From Volvariella volvacea V23 (Eukaryota; Basidiomycota; Agaricomycetes; Agaricales; Pluteaceae): 64,000 bases of DNA. The notes beneath the pieces were generated by a model. The model was not told the origin of the DNA. It searched no databases and saw only the letters and a list, made by a program, of their open reading frames with translations. Location of the stretch: the NCBI GenBank assembly GCA_000349905.1, contig KB722757.1, positions 326,804-390,803 of the forward strand. Reading direction: 5' to 3'. Made by a program: the position numbers and the translations under genes. Positions 23,143-36,419 of this stretch are shown here, piece after piece; positions within the stretch are counted from its first letter, which is position 1; each line of letters opens with the position of its first letter.

Positions 23143-24146
23143 ATGGACGTCAAAGGCTACACCGTGGATTCGGAAGATGAGTTGAAGAGCAAAAGCACTG
23201 GCAGCGAAGAACATCCCCTCATCCAGGATTCGCCTCGCAGTGACTGTTCCAGCCTTGATGAGGACGAAGATGCAGGACAGGGCCTATGTGTCAGCCACGT
23301 CTATCGACAAATATTCTCTTCTCTTCTCCCTCAGCATACTGGACAACTTAAGACACAACATCAACTCACGGGCTGGCGCAAAGCCTTGGCCGAGCTCACA
23401 ATATATGGCAAATTAAAGTGTGCCTCGACTCCGTCTGAGTTTGAGACTTGCCAGAACCGCTTGAAATCTGAGTGGCAATGGTCGGGAGGCTTTGTAAGTC
23501 CCTATCGAGAAGCCTGGCTATCAGAATGTCCTGACGGGCGTCATTTCCTTAGCTTCTTGTGCTCACTGGGTATATCGCATCTTTGTTCTGGGCCCCATTG
23601 ATGATAATTAATCGTTTGCATTGTAGGATTGACGTCGCGATCCTAGCCATCGGCAGTGATGCTATCTATTCCGTAGATGAAAATGCAAAAAGAGCAGCAG
23701 CCACAAGCGTAATGGCATCTGCCTTTGGGTTAATCTATACCGGTTACTTCCACGTGAGGTATAACTGGATCGACGCGGATCTGTTTGCGGCAAGTGATGC
23801 CTGCCATCTTGCTTCATTTTGAAGACTGATGGACTTCCTCATATAGGAAAGAGCAAAGGACGTTCATGGCTCATACGCACTTTTCGCGTTATCCGCTCGT
23901 CTGCCTACATTGTTCATGCTGATATCTGGAGCATGCCTTTCAGTGTTTTTATTCATTGTCGGCTATGATGCACGTCCCGAAGCCGCGTTGGCATTATGCG
24001 CGCTTGCAGGGCTTTTCTTGACGACACGGTTCTTGATGTTGGCTGCATTTCTTGTGCTCAAGATAACGAGTGGTATCAGAGTGCACGCTGCCGTGGATAG
24101 CAAATCTAACGAAGGACGTGGACGGGACGAACAGCTGGCTGGCTGA
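23143..24146 (+). CDS. small integral membrane protein, function unknown
   Basis: Four exons join in phase to 276 residues: 23143-23493, 23553-23569 (17 nt), 23627-23789 and 23847-24146. The N-terminus is acidic and polar (MDVKGYTVDSEDEL, SSLDEDEDAG), followed by a soluble helix region (SEFETCQNRLKSEWQWSGGF). Then come membrane segments: GFLLVLTGIDVAILAIG, AAATSVMASAFGLIYTGYF, LPTLFMLISGACLSVFLFIVGY and LALCALAGLFLTTRFLMLAAFLVL. I recall this layout (ALFALSARLPTLF motif) from unannotated Agaricomycete proteins. The third intron starts with GCAAGT instead of GT. The 17-nt exon is a choice: reading through 23570-23626 also stays open and would add 19 residues. Upstream proline-rich sequence might add an N-terminal exon. 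Confidence 0.7.
23790..23846 (+). other. GC-AG intron
   Basis: Exon 3 ends CTGTTTGCG and the intron begins GCAAGT, the standard non-canonical donor, ending ATATAG. This is the only choice that joins DADLFA to ERAKDVHGSYALF in phase. A GT donor at 23794 leaves the frame wrong. Confidence 0.75.
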
Positions 24147-24726
24147 TTCCAAATAGAGTGCGTTTATTTGGTCCATACATATGCCCGCTGTAATCCTTGT
24201 TTTGCTGGAATATATGCGGGCCCCAGCGCTCACGCGTTCACGATCTTCAACTGGCGCATACTATAGATAGCGAAACCTCAAGTCATCAACGGTGGAATAG
24301 CGCCTGTCACATAACTCCCAGAAATCAGGACCGACCAATAATCTGATGACCAACCCACCAGGTTCATAACGATGAAATTGGCGTGTTCAATGGCTGGTAT
24401 GCACAGATTTACGACAGAGGTAATGATTTATGCAACGATCTGACAAGGCGCAACTAAGACAGCCGCCGAGTCTTTCCATAACCTATACCACTAAGCTTCC
24501 TGCCTGTTACGCCTTCAAGGCCCGACTAGCGAGGCGAAAGCAAGAGAGAAACAGACAGCCTGACCGGGGAAGTTATCGTAACTTGTCTTTGCTCAATTAC
24601 GGGGCGACACCACGAGAATGCGCTCAACAACTCGATTCCCTTCAGGATGTGATTGGGATTGAATCGATGAACCCGACTGAACTATGAGAGCAGAGTGTAG
24701 CGGGCAATACGACTTTTATCGTAGCG
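24147..24726. other. 3' flank, no gene seen
   Basis: Convergent spacer between the membrane gene and COX16. The 85-codon frame at 24430-24687 shows no motif. Confidence 0.55.
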
Positions 24727-25223
24727 CTATGAGCTACTTTGCTTGGATGCGGGTGGTGGTGTTGGCTCAGTCGGTGGGACGCCCCATTCCGGTAAACCTT
24801 TGGGTCGCTGGATTCGTATTGGCTCCCAATCCTCGTTCGCTGCTGCGCTAAGTCTCTGTTTCCCGCAATCAGATGGATTCAGACACACGCCTTGACCGAG
24901 GTGCTAGGTAGTAACTCACGAAATATTCCTCTCTAATGTCCAACCGCTTCCTATTCTTATCCAATTTCAGTTCTTGCTCCTTTGTCACCTACAATCACCA
25001 CAAATTCGATGAGTTTACACGTCCACTTGAAGAGTCACCTGGTTGTACGCACGGTCTTCACTTTCTGGTCATGTAATTCATATCGTGTTTGAGTGAAAGT
25101 GCTCAAACCATACGAAGCAGCCACCATGAGCAAAACGAATGGTACGCCGAATAAGCTGGGGTGCTTCTTGACCGCTTGGTTCAGTCTGCCCGGTGCGAAT
25201 GGACGAGAGGAAAAGACCGCCAT
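24727..25223 (-). CDS. COX16: cytochrome c oxidase assembly protein COX16
   Basis: COX16 is a small inner-mitochondrial-membrane protein needed to assemble cytochrome c oxidase, where it acts around Cox1/Cox2. Three exons (25223-25053, 24988-24920, 24855-24727) give 122 residues, close to the yeast length. The signature is complete: one membrane segment from about residue 23 (SLFGVPFVLLMVAASYGLS), then FTQTRYELHDQKV, the charged helix KEQELKLDKNRKRLDIREEYF and the end DWEPIRIQRPKGLPEWGVPP. The first donor is gtgcgt at 25052, which gives phase 0; a nearby gtgact would put a stop in frame. The gene is divergent from adenylosuccinate synthetase, with 467 bases between the two ATGs. Confidence 0.95.
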
Positions 25224-25690
25224 TGCGTATGAGTGGAGGCGTTGTGCGTGTGGTCGGCGGCGGAATCGTCGGAGTCGTTGATCGGCCCGCTCCGGAGAGT
25301 GCTGGAACGCCGCTTGGAGGGTCACGTGCCCTGATTTACTGTGGCGTTGCTTTCGGCCGATGTCCACAGTGTGCGCTTTGGCCAGGCTGCAGCTTTCAAG
25401 GAAATACCAGGCTGAGATCAATACATTTTGAGCAGCTATAGCCCCAGAAAACCAGATGTAAACTGTATTCAAGTGCTCAGAAGAAAGCAAATGGCGGTTG
25501 AAATGATTTTGACGATTTTCATCGCGACTGCCATATATAGTAAGCATCCGACGATCTTTAAATATGCACCGTTTTGAAAATTGGAGCTAATGGCCCCCTT
25601 GATTTCCATCAGTCACTGTACTGACTCTGAGGAGTCTCCTTCAGTCCATCCATCGCAGTCCAATTACCCCTCAGGACGCCAACGCCCACC
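25224..25690. promoter_or_regulatory. shared divergent promoter region, COX16 / ADSS
   Basis: 467 bases separate two divergent housekeeping ATGs, so both promoters must lie here or overlap the first exons. A GCGTTGTGCGTGTGG-type GC-rich stretch sits near 25240, and pyrimidine-rich sequence precedes the ADSS ATG. No specific factor site is claimed. Confidence 0.5.
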
Positions 25691-27419
<1,729 letters not shown>

Positions 27420-27683
27420 GGCCAAGAAGAGGAAGGATCCATGTGAAAGAAGTAGAAAGGTTGTAGATTTATTAGCGTTGTTATACCTTTGATATGGCAT
27501 ATCCGTAGAGTATGTGTTATTGATACTTATTTCCAACCTATAGCGAGCTGCGAGCACTTAACTTGTGCCCTACTTATATCTGCGCTCTTATCTCAGCTGA
27601 TCTTATCTTATCAACATGCGTCACCCGATGCGTTAACTTGACGCGACACAAATTCTACCGCAAATAAAATCTGCGATTCTGCA

Positions 27684-29235
27684 ATGTTCAGATTCCAATT
27701 CGACATCGACGACTTGGAGCAAGACGAGGATGTTCTCCAACTTGAAGACGAACAACAAAACCAGCCGTCTGGAGGGAATGCGGAGGAGGCTGACGGCTTG
27801 GAGCTGGAACCGTGTAGAGAGGTGTCGATCGAACAGCTGGTGGGTAATCGTACCCATAGAGCTCAATAGATTTCCGGTGCATACTTTCAACTGGATTATA
27901 ACTGACACAGCCCTTGTAAGGCGTATCTAGCTTAACAACCTGCCTTCGAAGATCTCGTACTCGCCTTTGGTCGTTCGCGTCGCGCAAGCTGGAAATGAAA
28001 AGGACATTGTCATTCCAAGGAGAGACTTGTTTGATGCTAGATTCCAGCTGATTGCAGATGATGTAGAGGCAGGAGAGGAAGAAAAAGAAGAGGGAAAGGA
28101 GCAGGAAGAAGGGGACGGTGAAAAATTGAAAGCTGACTTGGAAGATGCGCTCAAGTTCATTGAAACCCCATCGGATTTGGTTCCTGGCGTTTATGAAGGA
28201 GGGTTAAAGACTTGGGAGTGCAGTGTTGATTTGGTGGAGTACCTCGAGAGTATGAGGTTAAGTTCGTCGAATAAAGACTGGAGCAAGATTTTGGAGGTGC
28301 GTCGACGCTGGAACGCGCCCCCACTCCTCCCTGTTGGTGGCTTATGCAAGTTGTCGTAGATTGGCTGTGGAACGGCAGTTCCGTCCTGTTATCTCCTTCA
28401 AAAGATATTTGAACAATCTAGCGTTTCCAACGAGGCGAGTACTGGTTCGGGAGCGGAGACCCCGCTATATAGTGTTCATTTACAAGACTACAATTTATCC
28501 GTCTTGCAACTCGTCACCTTCCCTAACGTTCTCCTGTCTTGGTGTACGTATTCCATTCCACCTTTTATGTGTCTATAGGTTGATATGTACCGCCTGATAG
28601 ATTTCTCCCCGGCATCGTCAACATACCGCACGTCCTTCCCAGACGAACAGGAGATCTCTTCTACCTCATCCTCCGACCCGCAAAATTCAAACACGACTCC
28701 ATCTGTTTCAATACCAGATGCCTCCCAACCTTCCGAACTAAGCATCACCTCAAACCTAAAATCCTCCTTCCTCACTTCCCTCAAATCGCATAAAATACAA
28801 ATCAAATTCTTCTCCGGCTCATGGGATTGGGAGAGATTTGATACTCTTTCGCATGCCGGAGAAACGGGCTCGCACGGGAACTATGATCTAGTCCTTACTT
28901 CAGAAACGATCTATAGGACTGACAGTCTGAAGCCGTTGGTTAGGCTCCTACGGGGTGCTTGCGGAGCCGATAGCGTGGAACAATTGAACCGCTTGACGGA
29001 CGAGAAATTAGCGATACACGAAGATCGCAAACAGACAGATAGGCGATCTGGGCATCTATGTCTTGTTGCCGCCAAAGTTGTGTACTTTGGCGTTGGAGGC
29101 GGAATACCCGAGTTTGTAAAGATGGTTGAAGAGGGGGATCCCGGAAGGGGTGAAAAGGGAGGGGCCAAAGTGGAGGTTGTTTGGGAGAAGACTGTTGGAG
29201 TCGGGAGGAAGATCTTAAGCGTTAAATGGAATTAA
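27684..29235 (+). CDS. HPM1: protein-histidine N-methyltransferase (HPM1/METTL18 family)
   Basis: The family methylates a histidine of ribosomal protein Rpl3 using S-adenosylmethionine. Four exons (27684-27839, 27931-28296, 28360-28543, 28601-29235) give 446 residues. The N-terminus (MFRFQFDIDD) and LPSKISYSPL are typical. An acidic insert (EEEKEEGKEQEEGDGE) precedes the VYEGGLKTWECSVDLVEYL segment. The SAM-binding motif is IGCGTAVPS at about residue 175, followed by LQDYN and VTFPNVLLSWY. The late motifs GSWDWERF and DLVLTSETIY (about residue 330) are present. The third intron must end at the TAG before ATTTCTCCCC, since the nearer TAG puts the frame wrong; this restores SWYFSPASSTYR. Ser/Thr-rich low-complexity sequence lies at residues 245-275. 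Confidence 0.92.
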
Positions 29236-30093
29236 TGTGATTGAAGGGTCGGCTATGTCTTTCATTCCTTTGTGGGTCGTATTACATGCTAAAGGGACGT
29301 GTAATAAAAGTGGAGTGATACAATTATGGTGTATACACTATAGTACGTATACAAGAACGTCACCCGGTTCGATTCGATTGGATACTATACATGGTCCAAT
29401 TGGTATTTAATGGATATGGTGGTCCTGATGTCGACTTGACGCTCGACGTTCAACACCCATCTGAATCCACTACGGTCCGGTGGTGTATACAGTTGCAGGT
29501 GTGTCTACAATTTAATATTAGCATCACTTCCTCATACTCACAACTAGGAACCAGGATCGGAATCCTTACCGGCTCGAATGTACAAGTACGGCTGAGTATT
29601 CGAATCGATCTTGCCCTATTATGGGTACCAAAAAAACTCATCAGCGGACCGCCACAGGCACTTGATGAACAGAAAGGACGCACGCTGGGTGTTGTTGTTC
29701 TTTGTGAGGCGGAGTGGGGATTGGTGCCCAAAGACGCAAAGCTAGGGTTAGCGTGGTGTCGATATTTGCGGAGTTGCTGACGTGCGTTCAGTCTAGAAGT
29801 GTGCTCATGTAGTGTGAATGTAAGGGTGGTGTGTGATGAACGTACGATGCGAGGAAAGAATTGGAGAATACTAAATTTGAGGAAGGAATCAACAAGCGAA
29901 TGGATCGCAAGACAAGGAGTACTTACGCCGTGTCAAGACCATTAAAACAGCGATCCAAATAACTGGGCGAAGGCACGTGTAAGTATCTCACTGTCCGCAG
30001 ACAAAAACAAAAAGACAAGACAACATCAAGAACAGCATCGTGGACTTAACAGACTTACAGTTATCCTTCATCGTTACCAACTAGAGCCAATAT
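29236..30093. other. convergent spacer, one unassigned open frame
   Basis: Between the ends of HPM1 and the DUF6534 gene. A 129-codon plus-strand frame (29391-29780) starts with ATG but has no motif that I recognise. The rest is 3' flank. Confidence 0.45.
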
Positions 30094-31288
30094 TTAAATC
30101 GCCAAGTAAATCTCCAGCCAAAGCGTAGACTCCGCCAGATAGATCAATAAAGGACTCACGCATATGACGGTGACAATTCCGGCAAGCCTGTTAACACCGC
30201 CGATATTAGCGCAAAATTTTCCCCTCTTCCCTCCCAAGTATGAGGTACATCGGAAAGCACTCACCCTGTCATGAGGCCATTTTCTATAGTGGATCAGCAA
30301 GGGACGTGACGTCCGTTGACAGCAGCCACCAAGCCACACATACACAACCACCACGCAGGAACAGATTCAGTTGCGGAGTTTCCTTTGAGGAAGATCTTAG
30401 GCACAAAGGTAAAAATCCACTTACGTATTGTCCAGAGCATTAGTTTGTCCATTAATGGCGCAGACCTGAAATAAGAGGCAGTGGGGACGGGGAGTTGGAG
30501 GGGTTGTTAGTCCTCGGCGTGCATTCAAGCTGACAATCTTTGACACATACCCTCCCACCTTGGTACGTGTGGCATGGAAGTGATAACAGATGATACCGGC
30601 AAGGACGATATCTACGCCAGCTCCAGCAGCGAGTAAAGGGACTAATGGCCATCCCCATGTGTCTGCGACGGGCATGGTCATGGGGCGTAGAGTGCTCCGT
30701 GTGATTCCTGCGATGCTAACCCCTATCCAACCACATAGGCGAACGGTCGCAAGGAAGTAGAAGATGACAGGGATGATGATTTGCTCGCACATGATTCGTA
30801 ATCGATGGGCAAAGTAAGCCTATGGTGGATGGTAAATAAAACGATTAAGAGGAGCCGCAGGGGGTGGGTTTTGGAGTGAAAGGGGATGGAGTGGTGATAA
30901 AGATGATAAGGTGCCTACTTGGACAAGTGCAGCGATACACCCACTGAAAAATATAGCAATCCGAAAGCCAGAATCAATATCCACTCCCTGAACAAATGCT
31001 TGGTGCGTAGGATCCGTGTACGAAGCCATTATCATATAATAAAGGCCATTTGAGACTGCTATCGTATGAGCAAATTCCAATATCCTGAATGAGCAGGCGT
31101 TAGCACATTATTCCCCGAATAACCGGAATTACTGACCAAACGATGAAAACCATAACCTTGACAATTGCACGATCTTCGGTAAATCGACCCACGTAAATGT
31201 ATGTTTGCAGCGTTGTGATGCCGAAGAGAAACGTCGAGACGAGAGCTCCGACTATCAATGCCCCAATCGTACAGTTTGGAGAAACCAT
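30094..31288 (-). CDS. DUF6534-type seven-helix membrane protein, short C-terminus
   Basis: A fungal multi-pass family of unknown function, common in Agaricomycetes. Six exons join in phase to 246 residues: 31288-31137, 31084-30919, 30819-30551, 30465-30425, 30283-30265 (19 nt) and 30187-30094. The N-terminus is typical (PNCTIGALIVGALVSTFLFGITTLQTYIY), followed by further helices around IFFSGCIAALVQ, IPVIFYFLATVRLCG and GAGVDIVLAGIICYH, then the basic loop and the ENGLMTG-like turn (PLMDKLMLWTI, NGLMTGLAGIVTVI). The protein stops at LEIYLAI, just before the usual family end (a KxYxNSLLxxLNxR-like segment as I recall it), so it is shorter than the roughly 300 residues usual. Either the gene is truncated or a last exon is missed. 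Confidence 0.75.
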
Positions 31289-32331
31289 AATGAATGGATA
31301 GTGCTGGCGCCAAAGGAGTGGAGGGCACTGGGGTTGCAGGCACCAGTACGGCAGAGTAAGCTCTGGCTACAAGGTACGAAGAACCAATAGCCCGAGGAAG
31401 AGGCATTTGAGGCACGCGCAATTAAATGCGTGTGCGAAGCACCCATGACTCGATATGGACATTCATGGCATCGAATGTACCTGTTTATTGGGCGTCACGG
31501 TTTGAGTCACTGTGGGAGATGAGTCAGGGTCTTGGAGGCTGGTAGATACAATGCCGGAGCTACATGGACGCGCACGTTATGCATTGAGGTAATGACGGGT
31601 GGCGGAAGAGCCAATAAGGTGGGATTAACCCTTGTGAGAGAGACGCTGAGGACTGCATATGGCATGCAGAAACCGATGGATTTACAGGGGTAGCCATTGG
31701 CACTGCCAGGTTGCTAGATTGTCGATCAAGAAACGAAGATAATCTTGTTGTGGGCCTACGGTTCAATGAAATGCAGCGGGCAAGGTTGACCTTCTGCTGA
31801 AGTCTTTACTGGGTGCTTGACCAAGAGCCAGCCGTCCAGAGCAACAGTAAGCGGTGGTCTCAGCGTCGACGGCTTACACTCTGTCTAACTTGAAGTACAT
31901 TGCGGTAGTTGGCGGATATTGCCGATTTTATTCAGTTTTATTCATCCCCACCCTTATCTCTTGGCTTGGTCCAAGTTTCCCCTCTAGAGTCCGACCCAAA
32001 ATTATCGAGTACCTAAAGGGGCTCACCAAAGAGTTCAACAGAGGCCTCGAATCTCGAAGCTATGGATAATGATCTTTTCTCACCTCAACGGTCTCACGTC
32101 CTCGTATGATTGGGCACCCACGGCCGGGTGGCCGTATAACCCGGATGGCATACCCCAAGACGCAAGTTGATGCCAAGGAAAATCTTCACCTCTGGCCAGC
32201 GCCTAGTGTGCCACTCTCAGAGAGAGGGTGCATGATATATATTGGGCATCTCTCACCGTACAGCCTCGAACTTTCCTTATTTCGACCGTCTCACTTCGAC
32301 ACTCGAAGACAAGACCGCTCAATCTAGAGCT
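31289..32331. other. divergent intergenic region, DUF6534 / GT15
   Basis: Should carry both promoters. Frames here (for example 31560-31766 on the minus strand and 31854-32069 on the plus strand) have no motif. Confidence 0.5.
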
Positions 32332-34064
32332 ATGGCTCTTGCGCTTCCCAAAAACGGCGTTGACCATCCTCACCCCACACGATTTCGCGCTCATCTTGTT
32401 GCTGCTGTCCTTGGAACTGTTGCTTTTCTTTATCTCGTATTCTATATCCCCTGGGTCAACCTACATCGGACCAGTAGCCAGCCGATCGTTGAAATAGAGC
32501 ATGGGCAGGGACATGGCCATACAGCAGTGTCAAGGCAGAATGCTGCGATTGTGATGCTGGTTTCACCAAAGAGGATGGGAGGTCAGTTCAAGTCTGGTCT
32601 CTTGGCGTCTCACGCTCCTACTAGATTATACCGGAAGCTAATAAACCCGCAGAGACTCTCCGTACACTCCACAATGTTGAAGATCGATTTAATAGAAGAC
32701 TCAAATATCCATACGTCTTACTCACAGAGGCCAATATCACTTCTGAGTTGAGGGATAAGATTGATTGGATTACTGAAGGACGAGCTAGCTTCGGTGAGCT
32801 CCCTTTGGCTTTGAAAAACCATGTGATTTATGGGGAGCGCTTAAACCACATCTGAATGGTGGGTCCGTAGGGGAATTACCAAGTGATATGTGGGGAAAGC
32901 CTGACTGGTTGGATCAAGAGAAGGTCGATGAGTCAATTAAGAACTTAGGGTATGTTCCCGCCTTCCAAAGTTACCACCCGGGCTTGATGGTGCTCGCTAT
33001 CAGCTTTACCTTGAATTATAGATCCATGTGTCGCTTTTATTCTGGTGCAGAATGACTTCTACGCGCCGCTTATTCCACTCTGCTGAGCTCTGGCATTTCT
33101 CTCTAGGTTTCTTCTGGAGGCATCCTGCGTTATTGAAATACGACTGGATATGGCGTCTCGACACCGATATTGTCTTCCATTGCGACATAGTTCGTCATTC
33201 CATCTGCACTTTATATTCTTGACCTTACCCACCTCCAACTCACAGCCATACGACCCAATCGCTCGAATGGCTGAAGAAGGCAAGCTCTATGGTACGTTGA
33301 GAGCCCTCCTGCTCTTGTTTTCAACTTTCCATAAGCCCAAACCAATATTATGCCCAACCACATGCAGGTTTCATTCAAATAGTCGGTGATGCGTTATACG
33401 TCCAACCTTCTCTTGCATCCAACGTCTCGTACTTCCTAAATGAAAGTCGACACCTACTTGCTCCGGGTGCCAATATAGAGTTCTCATGGAAAGACGTCGA
33501 CAAGGCCCTTCGAGGTGAAGCAACATCGAAGGATTGGACGATCGCCATTATGTATGTACGTACCCAGGGCTTTTTACCAATAGACCTGGCGTTAACTAAA
33601 TGTACACCTCTTCTTGGCAATCCTTACTAGAACAACTTTGAAATATCCCACAGAAGTATATGGGAATCACCGCTCTACCAAGCATTCTTCGACTACCTAG
33701 ACAAAGCAGGTGGTTTCTTCTACGAACGATGGGGAGATGCACCTGTTCACTCCTTTGGAGTCGGAATGGTGCTGAGGAAAGACCAAGCTATGCAATTTCG
33801 GGATCTCGGTGAGTGTTTCTTTTTACGTTTCTGGGATGTAACATCGGTTTAGATGAATTGCTTGTCTCTGGCTTGGCTGGCGTCCTCGGGTTTTGGGGGG
33901 GTTTATTTTATTTTATTTTTTGAATTGTTGTAGGGTATCAACATCAGGGATGGGAGTATGAATGTCCGGAACTAGCCCGGTGCGCTTGTTTGTCAGAAGA
34001 CACGAAAAGTGGGTGCGCCACTCGTCTACGAAATATACGGATGGAGACTGATGTGCGCTTTTGA
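32332..34064 (+). CDS. GT15 family alpha-1,2-mannosyltransferase (KRE2/MNT1-like), divergent
   Basis: A type II Golgi membrane enzyme of the family that extends O- and N-linked mannans using GDP-mannose. Nine exons join in phase to 372 residues: 32332-32581, 32653-32793, 32871-32949, 33021-33043, 33107-33189, 33246-33291, 33368-33555, 33631-33808 and 33934-34064. One membrane anchor lies at about residues 20-42 (HLVAAVLGTVAFLYLVFYIPW). Family landmarks are NVEDRFNRRLKYPYVLLTE, the IDWITEG segment, PDWLDQEKVDES, MCRFYSGFFWRHPALLKYDWIWR, FHCDI, NNFEI and YLDKAGGFFYERWGDAPVHS. The usual WRVEPxVxFxCD motif reads WRLDTDIVFHCD, and the CHFWS residues before NFEI are absent. It is therefore a divergent member whose activity is uncertain. 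Confidence 0.85.
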
Positions 34065-34331
34065 AAAGAATTCCGCCATAAAGGCGAAGCGTAAGTCGTT
34101 TATCTCGAGCTTGGCAAACTACAAAACTGATGATACGCAGCTGGTTCGAGGCGTGATCACGATCGTAATGTTAAATAGGGACTTTGCTTTCAAATTAGAA
34201 CGATGTGATACACTTACTTTGCTAGCTTTGTGTCCCTGGAAGTACTTTGTCCAAGTCTTTGCTCAGTTGTGCACGTCGCATGTCATCTCTTGTACACTAC
34301 AAGTACGTAGAACAACGCTCTGTACAATTCA

Positions 34332-36053
34332 TCAGATCGCCTGGGAATACATCTTATACGGCGGATACGTAGCAAACAACAGTCCTTCATATGGTACAAT
34401 CCCCGTCCCACATCCACTAGGTATAAACCCAACGCTCCCATGCAGCCCTTCACCAAACATCCTCCTCAGATCCTCAATCTCCTTCCCGTACCTCCGCGTA
34501 GCCATAATAACATTATCGCCCGTGGGGAAAATCACACTCGCCGATCGTAGACGGGAGACCGTCGACCCGGGCGTTGAAATGACCGAAGTCGGAAGCAAAT
34601 ACTGCGTCCGCCACCGCGATTCGATCATGTGGCTTATTGCGCCGTGGTGTATGTCGGAAGAGAAACAGCGTTCGAGGAAGATGGTTTCGAGGTTTGGACA
34701 GAGGGTTGTGCTGTTGACACCTCTTCTGTGTGTGAGTTGTTCGATGATGTCGGAGCTGATGGATGGGAATGGGTAGAAAAGTGTGTCGCTTGTTCTTAGA
34801 TGGAGGGATTTGAGGGATGATGAGAGGTGGGTGAGGTAGAGTAGGAGTTCGTCTGGGTCCATGCATGATGGTTGGAGGTGGAGGGATTGGATGCTGCATG
34901 CTGAGCGGATGAGAAAAGTCATGAATGCGGAGTATTTGAGTGGGATTCTGGGGGAAAGGTTGAGGGAGAGGGATGTGAGAGACGGCAGGGTGAGAGTCGT
35001 GAATATCTCGTCGAGGGGGACTTTGGAGACGAGTGCGAGGGTTTGCAGGTGGGGGTGGATAATGCGATTGTTGGTGGGCGATGATGTGTGTGAAGCGATG
35101 CCATTAGTGTATGTGAAAGGCGGGGTGTTTGGGGAAGATGATGGGTCGACTGTCGTTATTCGTAAGAGGTAGCACTCCTTTAGCGATTTGGCTTGGGTTA
35201 GGATATCGAGTGCGGTAGCGAGGGAAATATCGTTCAACAAGTGAAGACGTGTCAGGCGTCTCCATGGGACATCAAAATGAGTCAACGGGAACTCTCCGTT
35301 GCACCTGAAAGTCCTTAGTTTGGGCGACACTTTAAAAATAGTATTGAGCCATTGAACCTGGGGTGTTGAAAAGTAGAACCACGCGGACCCAGTCATGTCA
35401 AGCGAGCGAAGCATCGGGGCGTGGAGTGATGTTGAGTTGGCTAATAGTGGGACAACCGGACCGTCCATTTTTGGTCGAATGTTGTCGAGGTGGAGGACAA
35501 TGCTTCGCCAACGATGTAGGTGGGTGAAGAGGGCATTGAGGATGGAGGCGAGCAAGGCCGAATTGACCGACATCAGCGCTGGGTGGGTGTTCGTGGGCTT
35601 TGTCCGACGTTCGTAAATCACCGAGAGGGTGAGCGGGTAGTGGGCGGAGCGGTTCAGGTACTCAGACACGCCAAAAGGTGAGGGCATGGATCCATCGTCG
35701 CAGACTCGTACTTGCAACTTTGACCAGAGGACGGGTAAACCCGTTATCGCCTCCCTCCACTTCCTGCAGACTTGCGAAATGTTGTTCACAGTGGTGGAGT
35801 GGTTCTCAGGAGGGACTGCTGAGCATGTATGGTGGAATATTGTCTGCAGAATCTCGGAGGGAAGTTTGGAAAGCAGGTTCGCTGCTGCATGCTGGGATTG
35901 TCGAAGTGCTTCGAGTTCCTGCAGGTGGAGAATCAGCTCATTGGACATGTAGGAAGGTGGCATAGGAACAACTGGACAATGATGGAGGGAGTGTGGGGAA
36001 GACGAGGATGTGGTATGTCGAGAAAAAGGGGAGACATAAATTAATGCGCCCAT
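34332..36053 (-). CDS. F-box protein, intronless
   Basis: A single 573-codon exon. An F-box lies at about residues 61-105: LSKLPSEILQTIFHHTC, then VNNISQVCRKWREAITGLPVLWSKL. The F-box binds Skp1 and makes the protein a substrate receptor of an SCF ubiquitin ligase. The remaining ~450 residues are leucine-rich, with repeat-like blocks (LRSLDMTG, LRTFRCNG, LTRLHLLND, LQTLALVS, LTSLSLNLS, IQSLHLQPS, LKSLHLRTS), the usual substrate-binding part. Translation could start at Met30 (MPPSYMSNEL) instead of Met1. The gene is convergent with the GT15 gene and divergent from IML1. The target is unknown; Agaricomycetes carry large families of such proteins. Confidence 0.88.
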   Translation of the reverse strand: MGALIYVSPFSRHTTSSSSPHSLHHCPVVPMPPSYMSNELILHLQELEALRQSQHAAANLLSKLPSEILQTIFHHTCSAVPPENHSTTVNNISQVCRKWREAITGLPVLWSKLQVRVCDDGSMPSPFGVSEYLNRSAHYPLTLSVIYERRTKPTNTHPALMSVNSALLASILNALFTHLHRWRSIVLHLDNIRPKMDGPVVPLLANSTSLHAPMLRSLDMTGSAWFYFSTPQVQWLNTIFKVSPKLRTFRCNGEFPLTHFDVPWRRLTRLHLLNDISLATALDILTQAKSLKECYLLRITTVDPSSSPNTPPFTYTNGIASHTSSPTNNRIIHPHLQTLALVSKVPLDEIFTTLTLPSLTSLSLNLSPRIPLKYSAFMTFLIRSACSIQSLHLQPSCMDPDELLLYLTHLSSSLKSLHLRTSDTLFYPFPSISSDIIEQLTHRRGVNSTTLCPNLETIFLERCFSSDIHHGAISHMIESRWRTQYLLPTSVISTPGSTVSRLRSASVIFPTGDNVIMATRRYGKEIEDLRRMFGEGLHGSVGFIPSGCGTGIVPYEGLLFATYPPYKMYSQAI

Positions 36054-36419
36054 GCCGCCGTCTGGTCTCAGTTCGGTAAGCGCACCTGGGCGCGTTGATC
36101 ATGCCTTCAGGTACAGGGTTGACGGAATCAACGCCACGCTGCCCACACAAAAAATAGTCTCTGTTGGCTGCAACATGCGTCCAATGATTCCGCAAATGAG
36201 ATGATTTCTATGTATCGATTTTCTAGTCCATCAGACTCCGCAAGCAAAGGTCTTGGGATCTTACCTCGCGATCTGGCGTCGAACGTGCTGCGTGGGCGGT
36301 TTTACGGCGTGTTTGGTTCCGATATTGGAAGTAAACATACCTCGAGATCCTCCGCCACTCCACCTCCATACGTCGCGTCTCTTCCGCCATCCATGCCACT
36401 CTCCTCCTAATCGCCTGCA
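36054..36419. promoter_or_regulatory. divergent promoter region, F-box / IML1
   Basis: 366 bases lie between the two start codons, so both promoters are confined here. No specific element is claimed. Confidence 0.45.

Noticed and set aside
22746..23153. 135-codon minus-strand frame upstream of the small membrane gene
   Set aside because: No motif, and it overlaps a plausible plus-strand proline-rich leader. Neither can be supported as a gene.
34009..34776. 255-codon plus-strand frame
   Set aside because: It starts in the last exon of the GT15 gene in another frame and then runs antisense to the F-box gene.
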